A stretch of 9,102 nt of DNA from Planctomycetota bacterium (GCA_022567055.1 JADFHU010000176.1:1-9102), one strand, 5' to 3'; positions 1-6,091 are shown, counted from the stretch's first letter. Program-made: numbers and translations. The notes: generated by a model not told the origin, from the sequence alone.

Positions 1-354
1 CTCAATCGAGGCACCCCCTATGTGCCTTCCCCCCAGTTATATGGGGACAAGATCTACCTTCTTCAGCGTACCCAGGCGATACTTTCCTGCTATAGGGCCA
101 AAAATGGAGAGCCGGTCTTTGAGGGGCAAAAACTGGAGGGGATGAGGAACGTCTATGCTTCACCCGTGGGGGCCGCCGGCCGGATCTACATCTCGGATCG
201 TGAAGGCACAACGACGGTCGTCCGGCAATCGGAGACATTCGAGGTCATGGCCGTTAATTCCCTCGATGACGAATTCGACACGTCTCCAGTTGTCGCGGGT
301 GATGAACTTTACCTTCGGGGCAAATCCCACCTTTACTGTATTGCGCGGCCGTGA
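1..354 (+). CDS. PQQ-like beta-propeller repeat protein, C-terminal part (5'-truncated by window edge)
   Basis: The open frame enters from the window edge (frame 1, Leu-Asn-Arg-Gly...) and ends at a TGA at 352-354, giving the last 117 residues. Three successive blade-like units can be seen, each with a G-x-x-(I/L)-Y pattern: SPQLYGDKIYLL, then SPVGAAGRIYISDREG, then SPVVAGDELYLRG, ending in the strand HLYCIA. This pattern is typical of PQQ-binding-like (BamB/quinoprotein) beta-propellers, in which a (T/S)SPVV-GD-(L/I)Y strand marks each blade. Such proteins are usually secreted or periplasmic, and many do not actually bind PQQ. The N-terminus is outside the window, so signal peptide, total blade count and any fused enzymatic domain cannot be judged. 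The gene is convergent with proB. The family call is fairly secure; the specific role is unknown. Confidence 0.75.
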   Translation, partial: LNRGTPYVPSPQLYGDKIYLLQRTQAILSCYRAKNGEPVFEGQKLEGMRNVYASPVGAAGRIYISDREGTTTVVRQSETFEVMAVNSLDDEFDTSPVVAGDELYLRGKSHLYCIARP

Positions 355-359
355 GGGTC

Positions 360-588
360 ACAGGGCAATCGCAAGTAGAATTGGGGCGTCATCGATGTGT
401 TGCCTTTCGGGGCCCCATCGCTACTCAGCGGTGGTAGTAATCAGTAATCAGTGGGCCAGTAATCAGTCCTGCGGCCCAAACTGATTACCGATTACTGATT
501 ACCGATCACTTTGACGGCGAGAATCCGCCGCAATTAGCGTCATTCAGGCGGCACACAAACAACCGGCATGTACTTGCGATTGCCCTGT
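360..588. repeat. 229-bp nested palindromic element with 18-bp perfect terminal inverted repeats
   Basis: ACAGGGCAATCGCAAGTA at 360-377 is the exact reverse complement of 571-588. The matching stops on both sides: 359/589 and 378/570 do not pair. The arms enclose 193 bases with no credible gene and with an internal hairpin at 437-502. The element fills almost the whole gap between the convergent PQQ-repeat gene and proB. The shape resembles a MITE (small non-autonomous transposable element), but no clear target-site duplication is visible at the outer edges. A structured intergenic repeat or a bidirectional transcription stop is an alternative. Confidence 0.6.
437..502. repeat. GTAATCA heptamer repeat forming a long hairpin
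   Basis: The left arm (437-457) reads GTAATCA GTAATCA followed by GTGGGCC. The right arm (473-502), read on the minus strand, has GTAATCA GTAATCG GTAATCA followed by GTTTGGGCC. The arms can pair over about 21 bp with one mismatch and a 2-nt bulge. A further GTAATCA copy lies in the loop at about 459-465. No long T-run follows on either strand, so it is not a standard intrinsic terminator, although it sits between two convergent genes and could still hinder read-through. It lies inside the 18-bp inverted repeats at 360-588. Confidence 0.65.
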
Positions 589-601
589 TTCGGACAGAGC
601 T

Positions 602-1702
602 TCATGCATCAATGAGAATGATGTCTTCGGGTATCGCGACGACATCTCGCTGATTGGGGCCACAGAGTCTCTTTATTTCTCTGCTGTGTCTGCCCATCAG
701 GGCCTGGAGTTGGCTGCTGCCCAGACTGGTGACGGCCTTTGCCACGTCGTTTATCAAGACGACGGCCCCGGCCTCGAAGTTGCCCTCCACCCGTGTCACG
801 CCGCTGGGGAGAAGGCTCTTGTGGTGATGGATCGCGCTGGACGCCCCGGGATCGATCGTGATCGTGCCGGCAGGCGTGCTGTTCAGGATCCAACGCGCTC
901 GGTTGCTCAGGCGCCGTTTGGGCATGAAGAGCGTGCCGATGGCTTCACCGGACAGGATACGATTCATCACATTTCGGGTCCGCCCGTTGGCCAGGACCAT
1001 GTGACAACCGGCATGAGCGGCAATCCGCGCCGCCTCGAGTTTGGTTTTCATGCCGCCCGTGCCGTAACGACTCCCCTTGCCCTCGGCGTTTTGCATGACC
1101 GTGTCGGTGATGTCGAACACCGTGCCGATCGGCTTGGCATCGGGAAAGCGCTTGGGGTCTCGATCGTAGAGCGCGTCGATATCACTGAGAATGATGAGGA
1201 GGTCGGCGTCGATCTTGCTGGCCACCAGCGCGCTCAGCCTGTCGTTGTCACCGAACGCGGATTTGATTTCGTCGGTGCTGACGCTGTCGTTTTCATTGAG
1301 GATCGGGACGACCCCAAGCGTCAACAGGGTCTCGACCGCATGTCGTAGATTGAGATAAGTCTTGCGGTGGTCCAGGACCTCGGCGGTCAGCAGGACCTGC
1401 CCAACGTTAATGTTTAGCCGCTGGAAGGCGCTACGGTACTGGGTCATCAGCAGAGGCTGGCCAATGGCCGCACAGGCCTGGCGCATCTTCATCTCTCTGG
1501 GCCTTTCCGTGAGTTCCAGCTCAGCCGCCCCCATGCCGATGGCGCCCGAACTGACCATGACAATCTGCTTACCAGCCTTCATCAACTCCGAGATTTGTCT
1601 GCAAATGACGCGGATGAAGGCGTTGTCGAGCTGCCCCTCTTTCGTCAGGGTGTTGGTGCCCAGTTTGACGACAATACGTTTGACTTGACTAAACTCGCGC
1701 AT
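602..1702 (-). CDS. proB: Glutamate 5-kinase (gamma-glutamyl kinase)
   Basis: This enzyme phosphorylates L-glutamate with ATP to gamma-glutamyl phosphate, the first and normally proline-inhibited step of proline synthesis in the cytosol. The 366-residue protein is full length for the ProB family. The N-terminal amino acid kinase domain (about residues 7-260) shows VVKLGTNTL (11-19), SSGAIGMG (51-58), NENDSV (136-141), FGDND (150-154), LSDIDALYD (172-180) and GTGGMKTKLEAA (214-225), the usual nucleotide- and glutamate-binding motifs. The C-terminal part (about 276-362) matches a PUA domain (AGTITIDPGA..., GVTRVEGNFEAGAVV...). The ATG at 1702 is preceded by a purine-rich GGAAAAGG set very close to the start. 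It begins 18 nt after the proA stop, so the two are co-transcribed, in the order proA-proB rather than the proB-proA order of E. coli. Certainty is high. Confidence 0.97.
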   Translation of the reverse strand: MREFSQVKRIVVKLGTNTLTKEGQLDNAFIRVICRQISELMKAGKQIVMVSSGAIGMGAAELELTERPREMKMRQACAAIGQPLLMTQYRSAFQRLNINVGQVLLTAEVLDHRKTYLNLRHAVETLLTLGVVPILNENDSVSTDEIKSAFGDNDRLSALVASKIDADLLIILSDIDALYDRDPKRFPDAKPIGTVFDITDTVMQNAEGKGSRYGTGGMKTKLEAARIAAHAGCHMVLANGRTRNVMNRILSGEAIGTLFMPKRRLSNRARWILNSTPAGTITIDPGASSAIHHHKSLLPSGVTRVEGNFEAGAVVLINDVAKAVTSLGSSQLQALMGRHSREIKRLCGPNQRDVVAIPEDIILIDA

Positions 1703-1720
1703 GGCCTTTTCCGGGGACGG

Positions 1721-3016
1721 TTACAGGGGGTACTTCTTGTCCAGCTTGGTGTGCGTGAATTGCCTGCCCGTGCCGTCATAGTCACCCACGATGTGGCCCT
1801 GGCCGAGGAGTTTCCACTTGTAGATCACGAGCCCCTCCAGACCGACGGGACCGCGGGCGTGGATCTTGTTCGTGCTGACGCCTACCTCGGCGCCCAGTCC
1901 ATAGCGAAAGCCATCGCTGAAGCGCGAACTGGTGTTCCAGAAGACATTACCGGCGTCGACCCGCGTCATGAATTGAGCGGCTCTCTCCGGAACATTGGTC
2001 ACGATACAATCCGTGTGACCCGAGCCGTAGTGATTGATGTGATCAATAGCCTCGGAGAGTCCCGATACCACGCGTACGGACAAGATGTGATCCAGGTACT
2101 CGGTCCGCCAGTCCTCCTCGGTTGCCGCCGGGCAGTGAATGAGTGCCACGGTTTTCTTGCAGCCTCGGATCTCGGTCCCCTCCTTCTCCAGGGCGGTCTG
2201 GACCAGCGGTAAGAAGGCCGCTGCGATCGCCTCGTCTACCAGCAGTGTTTCGGCTGCGTTGCAGACGGCTACGTACTGGCACTTGGCATCGACCACGATG
2301 CGTCGAGCCATCTCCAGGTCCGCATCACCATCCACATAGACGTGGCAAATGCCGTCGGCATGGCCCAGAACAGCGATGGTGGTGTTCTCCATGATGTAAC
2401 GAACAAAGGCATTCGAGCCACGCGGAATGATCAAATCAATCGCATCGTCGAGGCTCAGCATCTCCGCAACATCCTCTCGGGTCTCGAGCAATTGGATCCA
2501 GCCGCTGGGCATGCCGGCCGCTTCGCCGGCTTGAGTGATGGTGTCCGTCAGGAGACGGTTGGTTTGAGCCGCCTCGCGGCCGCCTTTCAGGAGAACCGCG
2601 TTGCCACTCTTGAGACAAAGTGTGGAGATCTGGACCAGGGCGTCCGGTCTGGACTCAAAGATGACACCGATGACGCCGATGGGACAGCTCACCTTGTAAA
2701 GCTCGAGACCTTCATCCAATTCCGTCGCATCCAGCGTCTGACCCACCGGGTCATCGAGGCCCACCAAGCTGTCGATGCCATCGCACACGGCGCTCAGTTT
2801 GGCCTGATCGAACCGAAGCCGCTTCAATAGGGGCTCAGCCAACTGATCCTCCTGGGCCTTAGCGAGGTCAGCTTGGTTCGCGGCGATGATAGCCTGGGCA
2901 TTGCTCTGTAGCGCCGTGGCGATAGAAACCAGGGCCGCATTTTTGGCCTCTGTTTCGATCGCCGCCAGACGGCGGGACGCCGATTTTGCCCGATCCGCTA
3001 CTTCACCCATACCCAT
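1721..3016 (-). CDS. proA: Gamma-glutamyl phosphate reductase (glutamate-5-semialdehyde dehydrogenase)
   Basis: This enzyme reduces gamma-glutamyl phosphate with NADPH to glutamate-5-semialdehyde, the second step of proline synthesis. The open frame runs back to 3178, through the tRNA on the opposite strand. The best start is the ATG at 3016, because AGGGA lies 6 nt upstream and homology to ProA begins there (MGMGEVADRAKSASRRLA); the ATG at 3010 is possible too. This gives 431 residues. Family motifs are GVIGVIFESRPDALVQI (about 114-130), LKGGREA (143-149), the catalytic cysteine in QYVAVCNAAETLLV (Cys about 252), and the C-terminal SRFSDGFRYGLGAEVGVST and KIHARGPVGLEGL. After YKW there is a tail (GHIVGDYDGTGRQFTH...) not present in the 417-residue E. 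coli enzyme. It precedes proB with an 18-nt gap and is divergent from the tRNA-Gly gene. Confidence 0.96.
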   Translation of the reverse strand: MGMGEVADRAKSASRRLAAIETEAKNAALVSIATALQSNAQAIIAANQADLAKAQEDQLAEPLLKRLRFDQAKLSAVCDGIDSLVGLDDPVGQTLDATELDEGLELYKVSCPIGVIGVIFESRPDALVQISTLCLKSGNAVLLKGGREAAQTNRLLTDTITQAGEAAGMPSGWIQLLETREDVAEMLSLDDAIDLIIPRGSNAFVRYIMENTTIAVLGHADGICHVYVDGDADLEMARRIVVDAKCQYVAVCNAAETLLVDEAIAAAFLPLVQTALEKEGTEIRGCKKTVALIHCPAATEEDWRTEYLDHILSVRVVSGLSEAIDHINHYGSGHTDCIVTNVPERAAQFMTRVDAGNVFWNTSSRFSDGFRYGLGAEVGVSTNKIHARGPVGLEGLVIYKWKLLGQGHIVGDYDGTGRQFTHTKLDKKYPL

Positions 3017-3022
3017 GGGAAA

Positions 3023-3027
3023 TCCCT
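3023..3027 (-). promoter_or_regulatory. Shine-Dalgarno that sets the proA start
   Basis: AGGGA on the minus strand lies 6 nt before the ATG at 3016 and 12 nt before the ATG at 3010. This supports 3016 as the start. It argues against the upstream in-frame ATG codons, which fall in the leader or antisense to the tRNA. Confidence 0.5.
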
Positions 3028-3076
3028 GATTTCGGTTGACTGTTTGCACGCTGGACTTTAGCATACATCGTTTACC

Positions 3077-3105
3077 ATCATCGGCCATATAATGACCCAA
3101 GTCAA
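3077..3105 (-). promoter_or_regulatory. Candidate sigma70-type promoter for proAB
   Basis: On the minus strand TTGACT (3105-3100) and GATGAT (3082-3077) are separated by 17 nt, which is 5/6 and 4/6 of the consensus. This would give a leader of roughly 55 nt before proA. It overlaps the candidate tRNA -10 box on the other strand, so the two divergent promoters would share DNA. This is a pattern match only. Confidence 0.3.
3088..3093 (+). promoter_or_regulatory. -10 box of the tRNA-Gly gene
   Basis: A perfect TATAAT on the plus strand lies 19 nt upstream of the tRNA 5' end, which predicts transcription starting about 12 nt before the mature tRNA. No good -35 hexamer is seen at 16-18 nt spacing, so activity may depend on other features. 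Confidence 0.45.
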
Positions 3106-3112
3106 GGCCGTC

Positions 3113-3183
3113 GCGGGTGTAGCTTAATGGTAAAGCCCCAGCCTTCCAAGCTGGCCATGCGGGTTCGATTCCCGCCACCCGCT
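3113..3183 (+). tRNA. tRNA-Gly (anticodon TCC)
   Basis: A full cloverleaf can be drawn. The acceptor stem is GCGGGTG (3113-3119) with CACCCGC (3176-3182) and discriminator T3183. The D stem is GCTT/AAGC. The anticodon stem CCAGC (3138-3142) pairs with GCTGG (3150-3154), with loop CTTCCAA and anticodon TCC at 3145-3147. The T arm is GCGGG-TTCGATT-CCCGC. CCA is not encoded. The tRNA decodes GGA/GGG glycine codons. Its 3' half (3148-3183) is repeated at 6041-6076, so this gene probably served as an integration site and is the copy that remained whole after integration. Confidence 0.97.
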
Positions 3184-3223
3184 ATTGTGTCTTCCGCTGC
3201 CATAGGGTCAAGGGTCAGCTTGA

Positions 3224-3448
3224 TCAGTGATTAGGTTTTCGTGCGTGCCGTGCCAACTTTTTTTCAAGCAAACCCAAGAGTTCTTCACACTTGTCCACAT
3301 AGGTTTCTACATGTCGAACAGACCGGCTGATGCTGGATACACTCGTGTATCCAAGTATCTCGGCAATCTCGTTGCAGGGATACCCATATCGACGGCGACT
3401 GACGAGTGCAATCACTACGCGGCTCCCGTGGTCGCTACGGCGCCCTCG
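3224..3448 (-). pseudogene. Remnant of a REP-associated (RAYT/Y1-type) transposase, C-terminal helix-turn-helix part
   Basis: The minus-strand frame codes about 74 residues, from just after an in-frame TGA (3451-3449) to the TGA at 3224-3226. The readable stretch ALVSRRRYGYPCNEIAEILG followed by SISRSVRHVETYVDKCEELL resembles the DnaA-like helix-turn-helix tail found at the C-terminus of many REP-associated tyrosine transposases (pattern: YLARR-GLTLREIGE-FG-S-VSKAVRRVE). The catalytic Y1 domain with its HUH motif is absent. Read-through above the TGA (SKPAKRW) shows nothing recognisable, so this is a decayed fragment, not a working gene. A GTG at 3415 could start a 63-residue peptide, but I see no reason to think it is used. 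A fragment of another helix-turn-helix protein is possible. Confidence 0.45.
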
Positions 3449-3556
3449 TCACCACCGTTTGGCAGGTTTGGAATACGCATTGCTAAGATCGTTATTACTC
3501 ATCTTGTCCTTGAAATAACTGTTGAAAATCCAAGTGCTTATAAATCCCTGGACGCA

Positions 3557-3584
3557 CAACCAACCTTGGTATGACCGTTGGTTG
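3557..3584. repeat. Short perfect inverted repeat
   Basis: CAACCAAC (3557-3564) is perfectly complementary to GTTGGTTG (3577-3584) across a 12-nt loop. No T-tract follows on either strand, so it is not an intrinsic terminator. The 9-mer CGTTGGTTG also occurs at 5585-5593, just upstream of the hydrolase start, possibly by chance. Confidence 0.35.
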
Positions 3585-3674
3585 AAGCGCGGGAAGAAAA
3601 ACGCGTTGGAAAAGTGCTGAGAGCCGGTCGGAAACCCATTCAGGTCATTTGCACCGCCTCCACGAGGCTGCGCG

Positions 3675-5579
3675 TTACGGGGTGAGCATCCGTAAACGAA
3701 GATGGGATGGGGCCTGGGCGCTGTGGTAAATGCGTTGGGTGGCTTTCCGAAAATCGCTTTCGGTCGCCTTGTAGATGTCGGTGAATTTCTGGGGGTTGCG
3801 GTCGATCAAGGGGAACCAGGAGCTTTGCACATGAACCATGATCCGATGACCCTGGCGAAAGGTGTGGTAGGCATCGGGCAGGACATATTCCACTTTCGTC
3901 ACTTCTCCCGGCGTGAACGGTTCCGGAGCCTCGAAGCTGTTGCGAAACTTGCCGCGCATCGCTTCGCCCCGGACCAACTGCTGATAGCCGCCCATATTGA
4001 CGCCGGCGGGATTCGGGTCCGGGTTGGGGTAATCGCCCGAGTAAACGTCGATCAGCTTGACCACCCAGTCGGAATCAGTGCCTGTGGTCGATACGTGAAG
4101 GCTGGCGGTGATGGGACCGGCGAGGGTGACATCCGCCGCCAGGACATCGGACTGGTAAACCATGACATCGGTGCGGGTTGAAGCGAAGCGCTGGTCGTCG
4201 AGCATGTGTTCGCGCGTCATCCCGATGGCGATGTTTGGGATGAACGGCACGGGTTTGCTGGGGTCGCTGATGTACTCCTCGAAGCCCTCATCCGCTCCGG
4301 GCGGCTGGAAGGAGAGCTTGCCGTGGGCGCGGAAATAGAGCGACTGGTCCTTTGCCTTTTCGGGCGGCCACGCGTCGTAGCGCCGCCACTGGCAGGTCCC
4401 GGTCTCGAACACATAGGCTTCCGGCAGATTCGGATCTTCGGCGCCCTTGAGGAAGTGCTTAAGGAAGGGCAGTTCAATGTTGTTGCGATAGAATTCGGAG
4501 GTCTTGGAATGGAAACGGACGTGCCCGAGGTGATCGCCGTCGCCCCTCGACCATCCGCCGTGCGCCCAGGGACCCATGACAAGCGTGTTGAAGCCGTCCG
4601 GGTTCTTCTTCTCTACGGATTCGTAGATCTTGAGCGGGCCGTAGAGATCCTCGGCGTCGAACCAGCCGCCCACGGTCATGACCGCGGTCTTCACGTTGTT
4701 GAGGTGGGGGAGGATGTCGCGGGCTCGCCAGAACGCGTCGTAGTCGCCGTGCTCCATCAGTTCCTTCCAGAAGTTGATCTTGCCCTTGAAGTGTCGCTTC
4801 TCGGCGTTGGCGAGGGGGCCGAGCTTGAGGTAAAACTCGTAGCCGTCGGGGGTCTTGTAATCGAACGGGAGCGAACGCATCCTGGTGGGCTCTTCCAGCG
4901 TCTGCCCGAAGCGGGAAAGGAAACGAAAGGCGTGGGCAAGGTAAAAGGCGCCGTTGTGGTGGAAATCGTCGCCGATGAACCAGTCGGCGATGGGCGCCTG
5001 GGGCGAGGCGGCCTTGAGGGCCGGATGAGAATTGATCATGCCGGCGGCGGTATAGAATCCTGGATAGGAGGTACCCATCATCCCGACATTGCCGTTGTTG
5101 TTGGGCACGTGCTTCACCAGCCAGTCAATGGTGTCGTAGGTGTCCGTGCTCTCGTTTGTGGCGTTGGGATTGTCCTCGAGCGAGGTATGTGGACGCATGT
5201 GAACAAACTCGCCCTCCGATCCGTTGCGTCCCCGGACATCCTGGTAAACGAAGATGAACTTTTCACGGCCGTACGCGCGCAAAGGGCCGCTCGGATTCGG
5301 GTAGTTGTCCACGCCGTAGGGTCGGATGCCATAGGGGGTTCGCTTGAGCAGCATGGGATAAGGCTCGGAAATGTCCTTGGGCGTGTAAAGCGAGGTGAGC
5401 AGCTTGACCCCGTCGCGCATGGCGATCATATGCTCATACTTGGTGTAATGCGCCATGAGGTGCTCTTTGTCGATCGGCTCCAACTCATCAGCCGGCTCCG
5501 CGCCAAGCGCGGATCGGAAGAGGCAGGAGAGGATGATCACGCAGTGGACTGCAAGGGCGGGTTTAGGATGGGTAATCAT
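3675..5579 (-). CDS. Exported CocE/NonD-family hydrolase, alpha-amino acid ester hydrolase-like
   Basis: This is a 634-residue alpha/beta hydrolase of the X-Pro dipeptidyl-peptidase S15/CocE class, whose members cleave esters or amides next to an alpha-amino group, including beta-lactam side chains. Residues 1-27 look like a signal peptide (basic start, VIILSCLF core, likely cut near ALG-AEP), which suggests a periplasmic or secreted enzyme. The nucleophile Ser171 lies in GTSYPGF, the acid Asp308 in GGWFDAED and His340 in GPWAHGG. Tyr83 (TPYG) and Tyr172 fit the oxyanion hole. Asp205, Glu310 and Asp311 match, in spacing, the carboxylate cluster that binds the substrate amino group in alpha-amino acid ester hydrolases. 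A jelly-roll domain typical of the family follows (about 390-630). The ATG start has only a distant AAAGGA (15 nt away). It is the only intact gene of the putative islet and monocistronic. True substrate unknown. Confidence 0.88.
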   Translation of the reverse strand: MITHPKPALAVHCVIILSCLFRSALGAEPADELEPIDKEHLMAHYTKYEHMIAMRDGVKLLTSLYTPKDISEPYPMLLKRTPYGIRPYGVDNYPNPSGPLRAYGREKFIFVYQDVRGRNGSEGEFVHMRPHTSLEDNPNATNESTDTYDTIDWLVKHVPNNNGNVGMMGTSYPGFYTAAGMINSHPALKAASPQAPIADWFIGDDFHHNGAFYLAHAFRFLSRFGQTLEEPTRMRSLPFDYKTPDGYEFYLKLGPLANAEKRHFKGKINFWKELMEHGDYDAFWRARDILPHLNNVKTAVMTVGGWFDAEDLYGPLKIYESVEKKNPDGFNTLVMGPWAHGGWSRGDGDHLGHVRFHSKTSEFYRNNIELPFLKHFLKGAEDPNLPEAYVFETGTCQWRRYDAWPPEKAKDQSLYFRAHGKLSFQPPGADEGFEEYISDPSKPVPFIPNIAIGMTREHMLDDQRFASTRTDVMVYQSDVLAADVTLAGPITASLHVSTTGTDSDWVVKLIDVYSGDYPNPDPNPAGVNMGGYQQLVRGEAMRGKFRNSFEAPEPFTPGEVTKVEYVLPDAYHTFRQGHRIMVHVQSSWFPLIDRNPQKFTDIYKATESDFRKATQRIYHSAQAPSHLRLRMLTP

Positions 5580-5668
5580 GTTGTCGTTGGTTGGTCCTTT
5601 CGGTTGGCGGCGGCTTCGTTCCCAGTCCGGCTACGGATAGGAGATCTGATTTTACAACCATAGAAGTG

Positions 5669-5697
5669 ATTATACTCCCGAGGGAAAGACAGATCAA
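5669..5697 (-). promoter_or_regulatory. Sigma70-type promoter for the hydrolase gene
   Basis: On the minus strand TTGATC (5697-5692) is followed after exactly 17 nt by a perfect TATAAT (5674-5669). Transcription would start near 5662, leaving a leader of about 80 nt before the ATG at 5579. It lies inside the putative islet, so the hydrolase carries its own promoter. Confidence 0.5.
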
Positions 5698-5942
5698 TGG
5701 GTAAACAGCCCCAGGACTCTGTCCCGGAATCCGAATAGAATTGTGGTCGAGGGTTCTGAATGGGGTATAGTCACCGCTACGCAGCTGTGTGCATCGTTCT
5801 TAGGAGCCCAACGCAAACTCATCACCGTTTTTCTCCCCAGCATCCTACTGCAATCTCGCTCCGTTTAAGGGACCAGTCGCAGAGGCTGACTCTATGCATG
5901 CTACTTCAAATGTCAGTGTCGCAGGAAACGTTCGGTCAAACG

Positions 5943-5970
5943 AAACCGTTCCGGGTCGGAGACGGTTTTT
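5943..5970 (+). terminator. Rho-independent terminator-like hairpin
   Basis: AAACCGT (5943-5949) pairs with ACGGTTT (5962-5968). TCCG/CGGA extends the stem inward past a 1-nt bulge to a GGT loop, and the plus strand continues with T's (5 T's at 5966-5970). On the minus strand the hairpin is followed by TTTCGTTT-like sequence, so it could also stop the ebo operon about 120 nt after eboF. No plus-strand gene feeding it is evident. Confidence 0.5.
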
Positions 5971-6040
5971 ACTATTGCAAGGTTTGCCCTCCCAAAAAAA
6001 AATCTACCCCTGCAAAATCCCCTGCCAAAAAATCGCGCAC

Positions 6041-6076
6041 AAGCTGTCCATGCGGGTTCGATTCCCGCCACCCGCT
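6041..6076 (+). repeat. Displaced 3' half of tRNA-Gly (att-like direct repeat)
   Basis: This is identical to tRNA-Gly 3148-3183 except for T6047 in place of G3154. It includes the 3' part of the anticodon loop, the entire T arm, the 3' acceptor strand and the discriminator base. The 5' half (acceptor, D arm and anticodon) is absent, so it cannot be a functional tRNA. Weaker similarity (TGTCT-CCG-GC) continues to about 6092 against 3188-3200. Interpreted as the distal attachment site of the islet. Confidence 0.8.
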
Positions 6077-6091
6077 TTCCTGTCTCCGGCG

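Larger units (their letters stand above)
3184..3674. other. Gene-poor stretch after the tRNA
   Basis: This stretch is visibly richer in A+T than the flanking genes. It contains a broken transposase C-terminus (3224-3448) and an 8-bp inverted repeat (3557-3584). No intact gene is supported. Nothing recognisable is seen in 3585-3674, just downstream of the hydrolase stop. Confidence 0.5.
3148..6076. mobile_element. Candidate tRNA-Gly-associated genomic islet bounded by 36-nt direct repeats
   Basis: The 3' half of tRNA-Gly (3148-3183) and a copy at 6041-6076 differ at one of 36 positions (G3154 to T6047) and have the same orientation. The copy lies downstream of the intact tRNA. This is the arrangement left when a tyrosine-recombinase element integrates at the anticodon-loop/T-arm part of a tRNA gene: the tRNA is rebuilt at one end and its displaced 3' end marks the other. 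The enclosed 2.9 kb holds a transposase relic and one exported hydrolase, while core proAB and the ebo operon lie outside. No integrase or excisionase is visible, so the islet would be decayed or mobilised in trans. A leftover piece of a duplicated tRNA gene is the main alternative. Confidence 0.5.
5580..6091. other. Long intergenic region between hydrolase and eboF
   Basis: These 512 bases contain the hydrolase promoter (5669-5697), a terminator-like hairpin (5943-5970), an A/C-rich stretch with two near-repeats of CCCCTGCAAAA type (about 6006-6030), and the tRNA-Gly 3' fragment (6041-6076). Plus-strand open frames here run through the tRNA fragment, show no recognisable protein features and are not supported as genes. 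Nothing else is seen in 5700-5940, apart from a weak plus-strand -10 match at 5766-5771. Confidence 0.5.

Noticed and set aside
437..502. Heptamer repeats as a CRISPR array
   Set aside because: Units are only 7 nt with no unique spacers of regular length, and copies occur in both orientations.
686..1348. 220-codon plus-strand open frame antisense to proB
   Set aside because: It is the mirror of a conserved ProB coding region. No ribosome site or family motif is seen.
3017..3178. N-terminal extension of proA through the tRNA gene
   Set aside because: The extra 54 residues are antisense to tRNA-Gly and the leader, and ProA homology and a Shine-Dalgarno begin at 3016.
5516..5579. Lipoprotein signal (Cys19 after IILS) in the hydrolase
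   Set aside because: Leu at -2 is a poor lipobox fit and an ordinary signal-peptidase I site follows at ALG-AEP. A plain secreted form is more likely, though this is not certain.
3577..5593. CGTTGGTTG present on both sides of the hydrolase gene (3576-3584 and 5585-5593) as an element boundary
   Set aside because: A 9-mer match is easily due to chance, no further similarity surrounds it, and the tRNA repeats are a far better boundary.
4206..5663. 485-codon plus-strand open frame antisense to the hydrolase
   Set aside because: It mirrors the codon structure of a well-supported hydrolase on the other strand. The peptide is rich in Val, Gly and Arg without recognisable motifs, as expected of a GC-rich antisense shadow.
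5991..6035. A/C-rich near-repeats (CCCCTGCAAAA type) before the tRNA fragment
   Set aside because: There are only two or three imperfect copies of low complexity, with no pairing or coding signal that could be interpreted.
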